Shown here one piece after another: positions 1 through 7,093 of a DNA stretch of 16,942 nt. Each line of letters starts with the position of its first letter. The stretch's first letter is position 1. The DNA is from an uncultured Oscillospiraceae bacterium (GTDB taxonomy: Bacteria > Bacillota > Clostridia > Oscillospirales > Acutalibacteraceae), in assembly GCA_900540295.1 (NCBI GenBank), contig UQFM01000038.1, forward strand, positions 1 through 16,942, written 5' to 3'. The notes below the pieces were generated by a model that made no database searches, was not told the DNA's origin, and worked only from the letters and a program-made list of their open reading frames with translations. The position numbers and the translations under genes are program-made.

Positions 1-58
1 TTGAACCCTCGGCACGCGGTTTTGGAGACCGCTGCTCTACCAACTGAGCTATACCCCT
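1..58 (-). tRNA. tRNA-Trp (CCA anticodon), 3' end cut by the window edge
   Basis: Read on the minus strand, the gene starts AGGGGTA (acceptor 5' arm), then TA, a D stem GCTC/GAGC, and an anticodon stem GCGGT/ACCGC closing the loop CTCCAAA with anticodon CCA. The T arm begins (GAGGGTTCAA) but the 3' part of the T stem, the acceptor 3' strand and the CCA end lie outside the window. About 58 of some 75 nucleotides are visible. The starting A and the loop resemble Firmicutes tRNA-Trp. It sits 112 bp downstream of a second tRNA in the same orientation and may share its promoter. No terminator is seen between them. Confidence 0.93.
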
Positions 59-170
59 ATGTCTGTTTGATTTTTTGAAAATTGCCGCAGTACGCCGAAA
101 ACGTACGAAATGCGCGTTTGACACCAAAAACATCAAGCGCCGTGTGCGGCGAAACGGACAGTCTGAAAGA

Positions 171-247
171 TGGTGGGCCATCAGGGACTCGAACCCCGGA
201 CCGTCCGGTTATGAGCCGGATGCTCTAACCAACTGAGCTAATGGCCC
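171..247 (-). tRNA. tRNA with CAT anticodon (elongator Met or lysidine-modified Ile2)
   Basis: This is a complete 77-nt tRNA with an encoded CCA end (171-173). The acceptor arms GGGCCAT/ATGGCCC pair perfectly and the discriminator base is A. The D arm is GCTC/GAGC, the anticodon stem is CCGG/CCGG around CTCATAA, and the T arm carries GGTTCGAGT. The anticodon CAT alone cannot separate elongator tRNA-Met from the minor tRNA-Ile whose C34 is changed to lysidine by TilS. The anticodon arm resembles Bacillus tRNA-Ile2, but elongator Met tRNAs can share the loop. It is not an initiator type, because the first acceptor base pair is an intact G-C and the stem lacks the three-GC run before the anticodon loop. 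Confidence 0.93.
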
Positions 248-266
248 ATATCGAAGTTGCTTATCT

Positions 267-295
267 ATTATATAGGCATTTTAAAGGGATGTCAA
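267..295 (-). promoter_or_regulatory. Consensus sigma-A promoter for the tRNA genes
   Basis: On the minus strand TTGACA (290-295) is followed by a 17-bp spacer and TATAAT (267-272). Both hexamers match the sigma-70/sigma-A consensus exactly. Transcription would start about 12 bases before the mature 5' end of the CAT tRNA, as expected for a strong stable-RNA promoter. Confidence 0.88.
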
Positions 296-373
296 GCCCT
301 TTTTACGGCTTTCTGCAAAACCGATTGTACAATTTCAGCACAGGGCAGGCATACGGAACCATATTTTACAGAA

Positions 374-402
374 TTGCCATTGTGCGTAAAATATGATACA
401 AT
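374..402 (+). promoter_or_regulatory. Probable sigma-A promoter of the APH-like kinase/ferredoxin pair
   Basis: TTGCCA (374-379), a 17-bp spacer and TACAAT (397-402) give a good sigma-A match. The predicted start near 409 lies downstream of an in-frame ATG at 393 and upstream of the ATG at 444, which supports 444 as the translation start. It is divergent from the tRNA promoter. Confidence 0.6.
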
Positions 403-443
403 TTTTGTGTTCAATTCGGATGTTGATAAAGGGGGCGACGTGT

Positions 444-1304
444 ATGCAATTCGTTGAAATGCACCCGATATACAAGGGCTATTCGGGAGATAAAAAATAC
501 TGCGTTACGGCGAAAGACGGGACAAAGTATCTTTTGCGTACCTCTCCGATTCGGCTGTATTCGCAAAGGCGGACAGAATTTCAGCTGATGCGCCGTGTGG
601 CGGCATTACAGATACCGATGTGCCAGCCGATAAAGTTCGGCATCTGCCGCAAGGGCGTGTATTCCCTGCAAAGCTGGATTGACGGCGCGGATTTGGAAGA
701 TGTTCTGCCCGATTTATCGGAAGAGGAACAATACAATTACGGTTTGGCGGCGGGCAGAATCCTTCGGAAAATGCACGCGATTCCCGCGCCGAAAACACAG
801 GAGCCTTGGGAGCGCCGATTCAACCGCAAAATGGACAGGAAAATAAAAATGTATTCGGAATGTCCTTTGAAATATGAAAACGGGGATTTGTTCATACAAT
901 ATATAGAGAAAAATCGTGCGCTGATTCGGAACCGTCCGCAGACCTATCAGCATGGGGATTATCATGTAGGCAACATGATGGCGGACCGTGCGGGGCAGCT
1001 GCAAATTATTGATTTTAACCGTCACGATTTCGGCGACCCGTGGGAGGAGTTTAACCGAATCGTTTGGGCGGCGCAGGCATCGCCCCGTTTGGCATCCGGT
1101 ATGGTAGACGGTTATTTTAACGGCGATGTCCCTCTGGAATTTTGGCGGCTTTTGGCGCTGTACATTTCCAGCAACACATTAAGCTCCCTGCCGTGGGGCA
1201 TCCCGTTCGGCGCAGAGCAGGTTGCGGTTTTTCGGGAACAGGCACAGGATATTCTTCGCTGGTATGACAATATGCAAAATGTGATACCCTCGTGGTATCG
1301 GTAA
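444..1304 (+). CDS. APH-fold phosphotransferase (aminoglycoside phosphotransferase/choline kinase family)
   Basis: The 286-residue product is a predicted cytoplasmic ATP-dependent kinase for a small hydroxylated molecule. The Brenner-type catalytic loop HGDYHVGN is at residues 170-177 (catalytic Asp172, Asn177), and the metal-binding IIDF follows at 187-191 (Asp190). The N-terminal lobe (about 15-80) has the YLLR/SLQSWIDG beta-strand pattern of the family. I chose the ATG at 444 because AGGGGG lies 8 bp upstream and the predicted transcript starts after the earlier in-frame ATG at 393. The iron-sulfur gene follows after 11 bp, so the two are probably co-transcribed. Family members are often labelled kanamycin kinase, but nothing here shows drug resistance; a sugar, choline-like or metabolite substrate is equally possible. 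Confidence 0.85.
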   Translation: MQFVEMHPIYKGYSGDKKYCVTAKDGTKYLLRTSPIRLYSQRRTEFQLMRRVAALQIPMCQPIKFGICRKGVYSLQSWIDGADLEDVLPDLSEEEQYNYGLAAGRILRKMHAIPAPKTQEPWERRFNRKMDRKIKMYSECPLKYENGDLFIQYIEKNRALIRNRPQTYQHGDYHVGNMMADRAGQLQIIDFNRHDFGDPWEEFNRIVWAAQASPRLASGMVDGYFNGDVPLEFWRLLALYISSNTLSSLPWGIPFGAEQVAVFREQAQDILRWYDNMQNVIPSWYR

Positions 1305-1315
1305 GGAGTATACAT

Positions 1316-1516
1316 ATGAAAAAATTAACCGTGAATCCGCACAAGTGTCCGCAGAATCACAGATGTCCATCCATTCGGGTGTGCCCGAAAGGCGCAATCA
1401 GTCAGAACGATATTTATGCGCTGCCGCAGATAGACGACAGCCTGTGTATTCGTTGCGGGAAATGCATCCGTTACTGTCCGAAGCAGGCGTTTGAGTTTGT
1501 GGGAACGGATGTGTAG
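1316..1516 (+). CDS. Small 4Fe-4S ferredoxin-like protein with a variant first cluster motif
   Basis: The 66-residue protein has seven cysteines. The second half carries a canonical motif CIRCGKCIRYCP (C44-x2-C47-x2-C50-x3-C54-P). The first half is C11-x5-C17-x5-C23-P, lacking the middle Cys expected at position 14 (Asn) and with wider spacing. One full [4Fe-4S] cluster, C44/C47/C50 plus C23, is well supported. A second cluster could only have C11, C17 and C54 as Cys ligands, so it might be [3Fe-4S], use another residue such as His15, or be absent. The start at 1316 follows AAGGAG by 7 bp, and that ribosome-binding site overlaps the kinase stop codon. The role is unknown; electron transfer is the default guess. 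Confidence 0.85.
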   Translation: MKKLTVNPHKCPQNHRCPSIRVCPKGAISQNDIYALPQIDDSLCIRCGKCIRYCPKQAFEFVGTDV

Positions 1517-1531
1517 TTGTGAAATATTGTG

Positions 1532-1568
1532 AAAAGCCCGCGGTCGGTGTTTCCGGCTGCGGGCTTTT
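1532..1568. terminator. Bidirectional intrinsic terminator between convergent genes
   Basis: The arms AAAAGCCCGC (1532-1541) and GCGGGCTTTT (1559-1568) are perfect inverted repeats around a 17-nt loop that can pair further (GGTCGG with CCGGCT, imperfectly). Each strand ends in a T tract, so it can serve both the ferredoxin gene on the plus strand and the flippase gene ending at 1576 on the minus strand. Confidence 0.8.
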
Positions 1569-1575
1569 GTGTGCT

Positions 1576-3108
1576 TTATTCGGTAGATTTTTTTAAACGG
1601 CTTTTGACTTTCGGTAAGACCAATTCCGTAACGGTTTTGAACACCGCCGGTTCTGTTGCCAGCGATACGATGAAGAATAACGGCACAATGACTGCCGTAT
1701 ACAGTGCGGCATACAGAACAATATGTAGGTATCCGTCCAAATTCGGATGCAGGAAAGAGGCGGCAAAGACCGTAGCGAACAGCAAAAGCAGGTTCAGCAG
1801 CCACCGACGGTAGGAGCGCCACGGACTGCGGTTTAAAATAACGCGGTTGGAGTAAATAATCATGTCGTTTGTGCGGTACAGCAGAGCGCAGACCGTACCG
1901 ATCAATACGCCGTAGATGCCGAGATAATGTACGGCAACTAAGGAAACCGTCAGATTGACAGAGGACTCCAACAGCGAACGCCACTGTGTTTTTCGGAAGT
2001 GTCCTGCAAAGGTAATGACGGCATTTGCGGCAAATCTGCCGCCGGAAAGCAGGAAGGTCGCAGTAAACAGAATCGGAAGATATTTATCGATATAACTGAT
2101 ATCTTCCACGCCGGCAGTGTATACGCGCAAAAACGGTAAAATGAAAATATACGCAATACTGTACAAAGCGAATAACAGCGTAATGTTGCACGTCTCGTAT
2201 GCGTCGTGCAGACGTGTATACCGCGCTTTGTCTACATTATATATTTGACCGAGTGCAAACTGTACACTGCCGCCGATGGTTTCCATAAAGGTGCTGATGA
2301 CGCCGAGTATCGTACGGTACATTGTATATACGCTCACGACCTTTAAATCACAGAACAGCGTCAGAATCAGAACGTCTGTGTTATTGAATATCAGCGTGGA
2401 GACCTGATGTATCAATACGGAATTTTTTTGTGAAATGGCGTCATAATCGGGTTTTACTTTTAAATCAATCCATTTATAGTGGCGTTTGATATAAAAGGCA
2501 ATGTACAGCATTTGTAGGAGACTTGTCAGGAAAAACATTGCCTGTACGAAAATGACGTTGAAACCTGCCGTAATCAATACGATTTTTAAAATGCTGGTGG
2601 CAACATAGGTGACGGTGGTTAAATTGGTGACGATGTAGCCTCTGCCTTCCGCCTGCAGAATCAGACGGTATTTCCCCTGAAAGAAAAAGTTGATAACGCC
2701 GCCGATGCCGGACAAAAATACCACTGCGGCAACTGTAACAAAATCCAATTCGGATTTGACTGCAAGCGGATACCCGATCGAAAGAACGATGACGGCGAGC
2801 AGATACCATGTGCCTGCTTTTTTATAATAACGGTGTGTCGCCGCCAAAATTTGATTGACATTTTGCTGTTCTTTTCGTGCAATCGGACCGTACAGCGCCT
2901 GTAAGGTTGCTGTGCCGACACCTGCTTCTAAAAGATTGACGTAAACAAACGCCTGTGTAACCGAGGACAGAAGTCCGTTAACTTCTGAGCCGAACGATAC
3001 AATGAATAGCTTCGGCAAAATCACACCGAAAGCAATGGTAACAATTTGCCCGAATGCGGAGAACAGCAAATTGTAGACGCTTCGCTTTTTATTTACATTA
3101 TCTGCCAT
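1576..3108 (-). CDS. Polysaccharide flippase-like membrane protein (Wzx/MOP exporter superfamily)
   Basis: The 510-residue integral membrane protein has about 12-14 hydrophobic segments. The first is near residues 14-38 (SAFGQIVTIAFGVILPKLFI), and the helices continue almost to the C-terminus, which ends in a basic cytosolic tail (KVKSRLKKSTE). The opening pattern, with a short charged leader, then NLLFSAFGQ and later a GLLSSVTQAFVYVNLLEAGVG stretch, is typical of lipid-linked oligosaccharide flippases of the polysaccharide biosynthesis family. It would flip undecaprenyl-linked repeat units across the membrane. The ATG follows AAAGGAAT by a normal spacing. The gene is visibly more AT-rich than the chaperone genes beside it. 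No glycosyltransferase or polymerase gene adjoins it, so the substrate is unknown. Family assignment is good; specificity is not predictable. Confidence 0.85.
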   Translation of the reverse strand: MADNVNKKRSVYNLLFSAFGQIVTIAFGVILPKLFIVSFGSEVNGLLSSVTQAFVYVNLLEAGVGTATLQALYGPIARKEQQNVNQILAATHRYYKKAGTWYLLAVIVLSIGYPLAVKSELDFVTVAAVVFLSGIGGVINFFFQGKYRLILQAEGRGYIVTNLTTVTYVATSILKIVLITAGFNVIFVQAMFFLTSLLQMLYIAFYIKRHYKWIDLKVKPDYDAISQKNSVLIHQVSTLIFNNTDVLILTLFCDLKVVSVYTMYRTILGVISTFMETIGGSVQFALGQIYNVDKARYTRLHDAYETCNITLLFALYSIAYIFILPFLRVYTAGVEDISYIDKYLPILFTATFLLSGGRFAANAVITFAGHFRKTQWRSLLESSVNLTVSLVAVHYLGIYGVLIGTVCALLYRTNDMIIYSNRVILNRSPWRSYRRWLLNLLLLFATVFAASFLHPNLDGYLHIVLYAALYTAVIVPLFFIVSLATEPAVFKTVTELVLPKVKSRLKKSTE

Positions 3109-3171
3109 TTTTATATTCCTTTATATAATCTCTGTGTTCTGTAAATTGCTATACAAATTAAAATATGAATC

Positions 3172-3200
3172 AGTTTACCATATTTTTATTTTTTTTGCAA
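3172..3200 (-). promoter_or_regulatory. Possible sigma-A promoter of the flippase gene
   Basis: On the minus strand TTGCAA (3195-3200), a 17-bp AT-rich spacer and TAAACT (3172-3177) lie about 64 bp upstream of the flippase start. The -10 match is moderate and the region is AT-rich, so chance matches are likely. Confidence 0.4.
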
Positions 3201-3293
3201 CGATTTCACTCTCTGCTGTCTTGCGATATGTGTGCGGAATGCCGTGTATCTGCCGAAAAAATCCATTTTAACAAATTGTTTACAAATAAATCA

Positions 3294-3322
3294 TTGACAA
3301 AAAGGTATCCTAACTGTATAGT
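3294..3322 (+). promoter_or_regulatory. Sigma-A promoter of the hrcA-grpE-dnaK-dnaJ operon
   Basis: A perfect TTGACA (3294-3299) is followed by a 17-bp spacer and TATAGT (3317-3322). The predicted start near 3329 lies about 5 bp before the CIRCE operator. This is the usual arrangement for HrcA-controlled vegetative promoters. Confidence 0.85.
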
Positions 3323-3333
3323 ATAAATTGCAG

Positions 3334-3360
3334 TTAGCACTCGGGAGATAAGAGTGCTAA
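3334..3360 (+). promoter_or_regulatory. CIRCE operator (HrcA binding site)
   Basis: TTAGCACTC (3334-3342), nine bases (GGGAGATAA), then GAGTGCTAA (3352-3360) matches the CIRCE consensus (9-N9-9 inverted repeat) at all 18 arm positions. It lies in the 5' untranslated region just after the predicted start site, so HrcA bound here would block transcription, and the transcript would carry a 5' hairpin. An extra AGTGCTAA (3362-3369) directly repeats the right arm. Confidence 0.97.
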
Positions 3361-3392
3361 CAGTGCTAATCTCGGAAAGGCAGGCGGCGGAT

Positions 3393-4430
3393 ATGGAGCT
3401 TTCGGAACGCAAAAAGAAGCTCTTGGCGGCAATCGTGGAACGGTATATCGCCACGGGCGAGCCTGTCGGGTCGAAATCGCTTGTGGAGTCGCTCTCGATG
3501 GCGGTCTCCTCGGCAACGGTGCGCAATGAGATGGCGGAGTTGTCCAATATGGGGCTGTTAGAACAGCCGCACACTTCGGCGGGACGTATCCCGTCGAGTC
3601 TCGGGTATCGGTATTACGTTGACCATCTGATGGGGCAATATGAGCTTTCGCCGAACGAGAAACGGCTGATTGAAGCGAAATTGGCGCCCGCGTCGGGCGA
3701 TGTGCAAAAGGTTTTGGAGCGCGCGGGCAACGTTCTTTCGGAAATGACGCGGTGCGCGGCGGTTTCTACAACGCCCGCAGACGAAGCGGCGGTGGTGCGG
3801 CGCGTGGAGCTGGTGCCCATCGGCACGCGCACGGCAATGATTGTGATGCTGACTTCCTCGGGAATCCTCAAAAGCCGTGTGTGCAAAACCTTTGGGGAAA
3901 TCACCGTGGATATGGCGGAAAGCTTTTACAATATCGTCAATGCGAATTTTATCGGCAAGCCCGCCGCGGCAATGCACATTGCAAAGATACAGACGCTTGC
4001 GGTTTCACTCGGTGAACGGTCGCTTGATATGACGCCGCTTTTGGTGGCGCTTGCGGATGTCGCCGCCATGACCGAGCGTACGGAACTGCTGCTGGAAGGG
4101 CAGAGCAACTTGCTCGGTTACAAAGAGTATGCCGAAAACGCCTATGAGCTGATTGAGTTTTTACGGCACGGTGAATTGCTCGGGCAGATTTTTTCGGGCT
4201 ACACGAACAGCGGCAAACATGTACCGCAGGTTTTAATCGGGCAGGAAAACCGATTCCGCGAATTGCAGAATTCGAGTATGGTTTTTGACAATTATGAAAT
4301 CGCGGGGCACGAGAGCGGTACGCTGGGACTCATCGGCCCGACCCGCATGGATTATGCGCGGCTCATTCCGAGCCTTCGTTACTTAACAGAAATCGTCGGA
4401 AAAATGCTTTCCGATACGGTGGAGGAATAA
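3393..4430 (+). CDS. hrcA: Heat-inducible transcription repressor HrcA
   Basis: The 345-residue protein is the DNA-binding repressor of class I heat-shock genes; it binds CIRCE and is kept active by GroEL in well-studied Firmicutes. The N-terminal winged helix (about 1-75) contains the family signature GEPVGSKSL, then SSATVRNEMAELSNMGLLEQ and HTSAGRIPSSLGYR. The rest matches the HrcA core, including SGYTNSGKHVPQVLIGQENR near residues 255-275 and a closing GLIGPTRMDY segment. I chose the ATG at 3393 (MELSERKKK) over one at 3354 because the latter lies inside the CIRCE operator; AGGCGG lies 5 bp before 3393. It is the first gene of the operon, so it represses itself. grpE follows after 4 bp. 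Confidence 0.97.
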   Translation: MELSERKKKLLAAIVERYIATGEPVGSKSLVESLSMAVSSATVRNEMAELSNMGLLEQPHTSAGRIPSSLGYRYYVDHLMGQYELSPNEKRLIEAKLAPASGDVQKVLERAGNVLSEMTRCAAVSTTPADEAAVVRRVELVPIGTRTAMIVMLTSSGILKSRVCKTFGEITVDMAESFYNIVNANFIGKPAAAMHIAKIQTLAVSLGERSLDMTPLLVALADVAAMTERTELLLEGQSNLLGYKEYAENAYELIEFLRHGELLGQIFSGYTNSGKHVPQVLIGQENRFRELQNSSMVFDNYEIAGHESGTLGLIGPTRMDYARLIPSLRYLTEIVGKMLSDTVEE

Positions 4431-4434
4431 AGCT

Positions 4435-4959
4435 ATGGCAAAAAAAGAAACGGCAAAGAAGCCGGCGGAAGAAGCGGCGGCACAGGCTGTCGAATCGGAA
4501 GAAACCGCTGTTTCAGAGGAAAAAATTTCCGAATTGGAAAAAGCGTTGCAGGAGGCAACCGATAAGCACTTGCGCACCTTGGCGGAATACGACAATTTCC
4601 GCAAGCGGTCCGCACGCGAAAAGGAACAGGCGTATACCGACAGCAAAGCGTCGGTGCTTACGGAGCTTTTGCCTGTTTTGGATAACTTTGAACGCGCGGC
4701 AGGCAATAAGGACGCATCGATGGAGGACTATCAAAAGGGCGTGGATATGATTTTTAACCAGTTCACGGAAATCTTCAAGAAGCTCGGCGCAGAAAGTTAC
4801 GGCGAGGCGGGCGATACGTTTGACCCGAACATCCACAGCGCGGTGATGCATACGGAAGAGGACGGCGCGCCCGAAAACAGCGTGACGGATGTATTCTCGA
4901 AGGGCTATAAATTGGGCGAAAAAATCCTTCGTCCCGCTGTTGTAAAAGTTGTAAATTAA
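4435..4959 (+). CDS. grpE: Nucleotide exchange factor GrpE
   Basis: The 174-residue cytosolic co-chaperone releases ADP from DnaK. An acidic, Ala/Glu-rich N-terminal tail (1-30) leads into a long coiled coil (about 30-75, with LAEYDNFRKRSAREKEQ). The C-terminal beta domain carries the GrpE signature from FDPNIHSAVM (129-138) to GYKLGEKILRPAVVKV (157-172). GGAGG at 4421-4425 lies inside the end of hrcA, 9 bp before the ATG, so translation is probably coupled to hrcA. Length is normal for Firmicutes. Confidence 0.97.
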   Translation: MAKKETAKKPAEEAAAQAVESEETAVSEEKISELEKALQEATDKHLRTLAEYDNFRKRSAREKEQAYTDSKASVLTELLPVLDNFERAAGNKDASMEDYQKGVDMIFNQFTEIFKKLGAESYGEAGDTFDPNIHSAVMHTEEDGAPENSVTDVFSKGYKLGEKILRPAVVKVVN

Positions 4960-5027
4960 GGCTGAACCCCCATAGGGCAAGAACCTGATTTGACATATAT
5001 CATTTTCTATTTTTGGAGGCTATTATC

Positions 5028-6866
5028 ATGGCAAAAGTAATCGGTATTGACTTAGGTACAACCAATTCCTGCGTAGCGGTTATCGAGGGCGGCGAGCCTG
5101 TGGTTATCGCAAACGCAGAGGGCGCAAGAACCACACCGTCTGTGGTCGCATTCTCAAAGGACGGCGAAAGAATGGTCGGTCAGGTTGCCAAAAGACAGGC
5201 AATCACTAACCCCGACCGCACAGTCGCTTCCATCAAGCGCCACATGGGTACGGACTACAAGGTCGCCATCGGCGATAAAAATTACACCCCGCAGGAAATC
5301 TCCGCAATGACCCTGCAAAAGCTGAAATCGGACGCGGAAGCGTACCTCGGCTGTAAGGTGACGGAAGCGGTCATCACCGTTCCCGCCTATTTCACCGACG
5401 CACAGCGTCAGGCGACGAAGGACGCGGGCAAAATTGCGGGCTTGGATGTAAAACGTATTATCAATGAGCCGACAGCGGCGGCGCTTGCCTACGGTATCGA
5501 CAAAGAGGATGACCAAAAGGTTATGGTGTACGACCTCGGCGGCGGTACGTTCGATGTTTCTATCATTGAAATGGGTGACGGCGTGCAGGAAGTGCTTGCC
5601 ACAGCGGGTAACAACCGTTTGGGCGGCGACGACTTCGACCAGCGCGTCATCGACTGGCTGGCAGACGAATTCAAAAAGGAGCAGGGCATTGACCTGCGTG
5701 CCGATAAAATGGCGATGCAGCGCTTGAAAGAAGCCGCTGAAAAAGCGAAAATTGAACTTTCGGGTGTAACTACCTCGCAAATCAGCCTGCCCTTCATCAC
5801 CGCAGATGCAACAGGTCCGAAGCATTTGGAAACCACTTTGACCCGCGCAAAGTTCAATGAAATGACTGCGGATTTGGTCGAAGCCACCATGGGGCCTGTC
5901 CGTCAGGCGCTCAAGGACTCCGGTCTTTCCGCAAGCCAAATCAACAAGGTGCTTATGGTCGGCGGTTCTTCGAGAATCCCCGCTGTGCAGGAAGCCATTA
6001 AATCCTTCATGGGTCATGAACCGTTCAAAGGCATTAATCCCGACGAATGCGTTGCGGTCGGCGCGGCAATCCAGGGCGGCGTGCTCGGCGGCGATGTCGA
6101 GGGTATCCTTTTGTTGGACGTTACACCGCTGTCCCTCGGTATTGAAACCATGGGCGGCGTTTCCACAAAGATTATTGAAAGAAACACCACAATTCCGACG
6201 AAGAAGAGCCAAATCTTCTCCACGGCGGCGGACAATCAGACTTCCGTTGAGGTGCATGTTTTGCAGGGCGAACGCGAATTTGCAAAGGATAACAAGACCC
6301 TCGGTGTGTTCCACTTAGACGGCATCATGCCCGCGCCCCGCGGTGTGCCGCAGATTGAAGTTACCTTTGACATTGACGCAAACGGTATTGTACACGTTTC
6401 CGCGAAAGACCTCGGCACACAGAAAGAGCAGTCCATTTCCATCACCTCTTCGACCAACATGTCCAAGGACGATGTAGAAAAGGCGGTCAAGGAAGCCGAG
6501 CAGTATGCGGCAGAGGATAAGAAACGCAAAGAGGGCATCGACACCCGCAACGAAGCGGATCAGATGGTCTATCAGTGCGAAAAAATTCTCAACGAAAACG
6601 GCGATAAACTGCCCGAAAACGATAAAACCGAAATTCAAGGCAAAATTGATGCGTTGAAAGAAGCACTCAAGGGCGACAATATCGATGACATCAAGGCGAA
6701 GAAAGACGCGCTGACCGAGAAATTCAATCAGGTTGCCCAGACGATTTATCAGGCGGCGGCGCAGGCACAGCAGCAGGCGAATCCGACGGACGCGGGCGCA
6801 CAGCCCGGCGGTCAGAACAAAGGCGACGACGGCTACTACGAGGCAGACTACACGGACGTAGAGTAA
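5028..6866 (+). CDS. dnaK: Hsp70 chaperone DnaK
   Basis: The 612-residue ATP-dependent chaperone works with DnaJ and GrpE. The ATPase domain shows IDLGTTNS (7-14), INEPTAAALAYG (145-156), VYDLGGGTFDVSI (167-179) and VGGSSRIPAVQ (311-321). The interdomain linker is LLLDVTPL (361-368), followed by the substrate-binding domain and helical lid, with a Gln/Ala-rich tail ending EADYTDVE. The length fits Gram-positive DnaK, which lacks a short insertion found in proteobacterial forms. The ATG at 5028 has GGAGG 8 bp upstream; an in-frame TTG at 5013 overlaps that site and is rejected. The 68-bp gap after grpE shows no convincing promoter, so expression is probably from the CIRCE promoter. DnaJ follows after an unusually long 227-bp gap. 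Confidence 0.99.
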   Translation: MAKVIGIDLGTTNSCVAVIEGGEPVVIANAEGARTTPSVVAFSKDGERMVGQVAKRQAITNPDRTVASIKRHMGTDYKVAIGDKNYTPQEISAMTLQKLKSDAEAYLGCKVTEAVITVPAYFTDAQRQATKDAGKIAGLDVKRIINEPTAAALAYGIDKEDDQKVMVYDLGGGTFDVSIIEMGDGVQEVLATAGNNRLGGDDFDQRVIDWLADEFKKEQGIDLRADKMAMQRLKEAAEKAKIELSGVTTSQISLPFITADATGPKHLETTLTRAKFNEMTADLVEATMGPVRQALKDSGLSASQINKVLMVGGSSRIPAVQEAIKSFMGHEPFKGINPDECVAVGAAIQGGVLGGDVEGILLLDVTPLSLGIETMGGVSTKIIERNTTIPTKKSQIFSTAADNQTSVEVHVLQGEREFAKDNKTLGVFHLDGIMPAPRGVPQIEVTFDIDANGIVHVSAKDLGTQKEQSISITSSTNMSKDDVEKAVKEAEQYAAEDKKRKEGIDTRNEADQMVYQCEKILNENGDKLPENDKTEIQGKIDALKEALKGDNIDDIKAKKDALTEKFNQVAQTIYQAAAQAQQQANPTDAGAQPGGQNKGDDGYYEADYTDVE

Positions 6867-6885
6867 TCCAATACGGAGACGGTAG

Positions 6886-6905
6886 GGCGGGGGCTTGCCC
6901 CCGCC
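6886..6905. repeat. GC-rich palindrome 1 in the dnaK-dnaJ gap
   Basis: GGCGGGGGC (6886-6894) and GCCCCCGCC (6897-6905) are perfect arms around TT, giving an 8-9 bp GC hairpin preceded by GTAG. No T tract follows, so it is not a canonical terminator. The GTAGGG plus arm layout matches the palindromes before aroE-aroK at 8365-8545. Confidence 0.75.
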
Positions 6906-6929
6906 GAAGTCCGTTAATCCTTTTTAAGC

Positions 6930-6948
6930 GCGGGCATTGCGCGCCCGC
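6930..6948. repeat. GC-rich palindrome 2 in the dnaK-dnaJ gap
   Basis: GCGGGC (6930-6935) and GCCCGC (6943-6948) flank a 7-nt loop (ATTGCGC). It is followed by AAAAAC rather than a T run. It could be a structural mRNA element or a repeat remnant. Confidence 0.6.
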
Positions 6949-7013
6949 AAAAACCTGATAAAATTGTAGCGGACGGACAGGGCAACTCCCTCAGTCACAC
7001 CTACGGCGTGCCG

Positions 7014-7032
7014 GCCCCCTCGGGGAGGGGGC
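7014..7032. repeat. GC-rich palindrome 3 in the dnaK-dnaJ gap
   Basis: GCCCCCTC (7014-7021) and GAGGGGGC (7025-7032) are perfect 8-bp arms around GGG. It lies 61 bp before dnaJ and is flanked by CTCCCTCAGTCACACCTACG upstream and GTCCCTACG (7057-7065) downstream. This looks like part of a dispersed intergenic repeat rather than a terminator, because no T tract follows. Confidence 0.65.
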
Positions 7033-7093
7033 GTTAAACGGATTGCAGATTATAACGTCCCTACGCGATATACCCGATTAAGGGAGTACTTAC

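Noticed and set aside
444..1304. True aminoglycoside resistance gene
   Set aside because: Only the general kinase fold motifs are visible, with no mobile element or other resistance gene nearby. Resistance cannot be claimed from family membership.
4990..4995. TTGACA between grpE and dnaK as a separate dnaK promoter
   Set aside because: No -10-like hexamer occurs 16-18 bp downstream; the expected position holds TTGGAG, which is the dnaK ribosome-binding site.
5154..6314. Long open frame (386 codons) on the minus strand inside dnaK
   Set aside because: The plus-strand frame encodes an unmistakable DnaK. The opposite frame is stop-free only because of codon bias and shows no recognisable motif.
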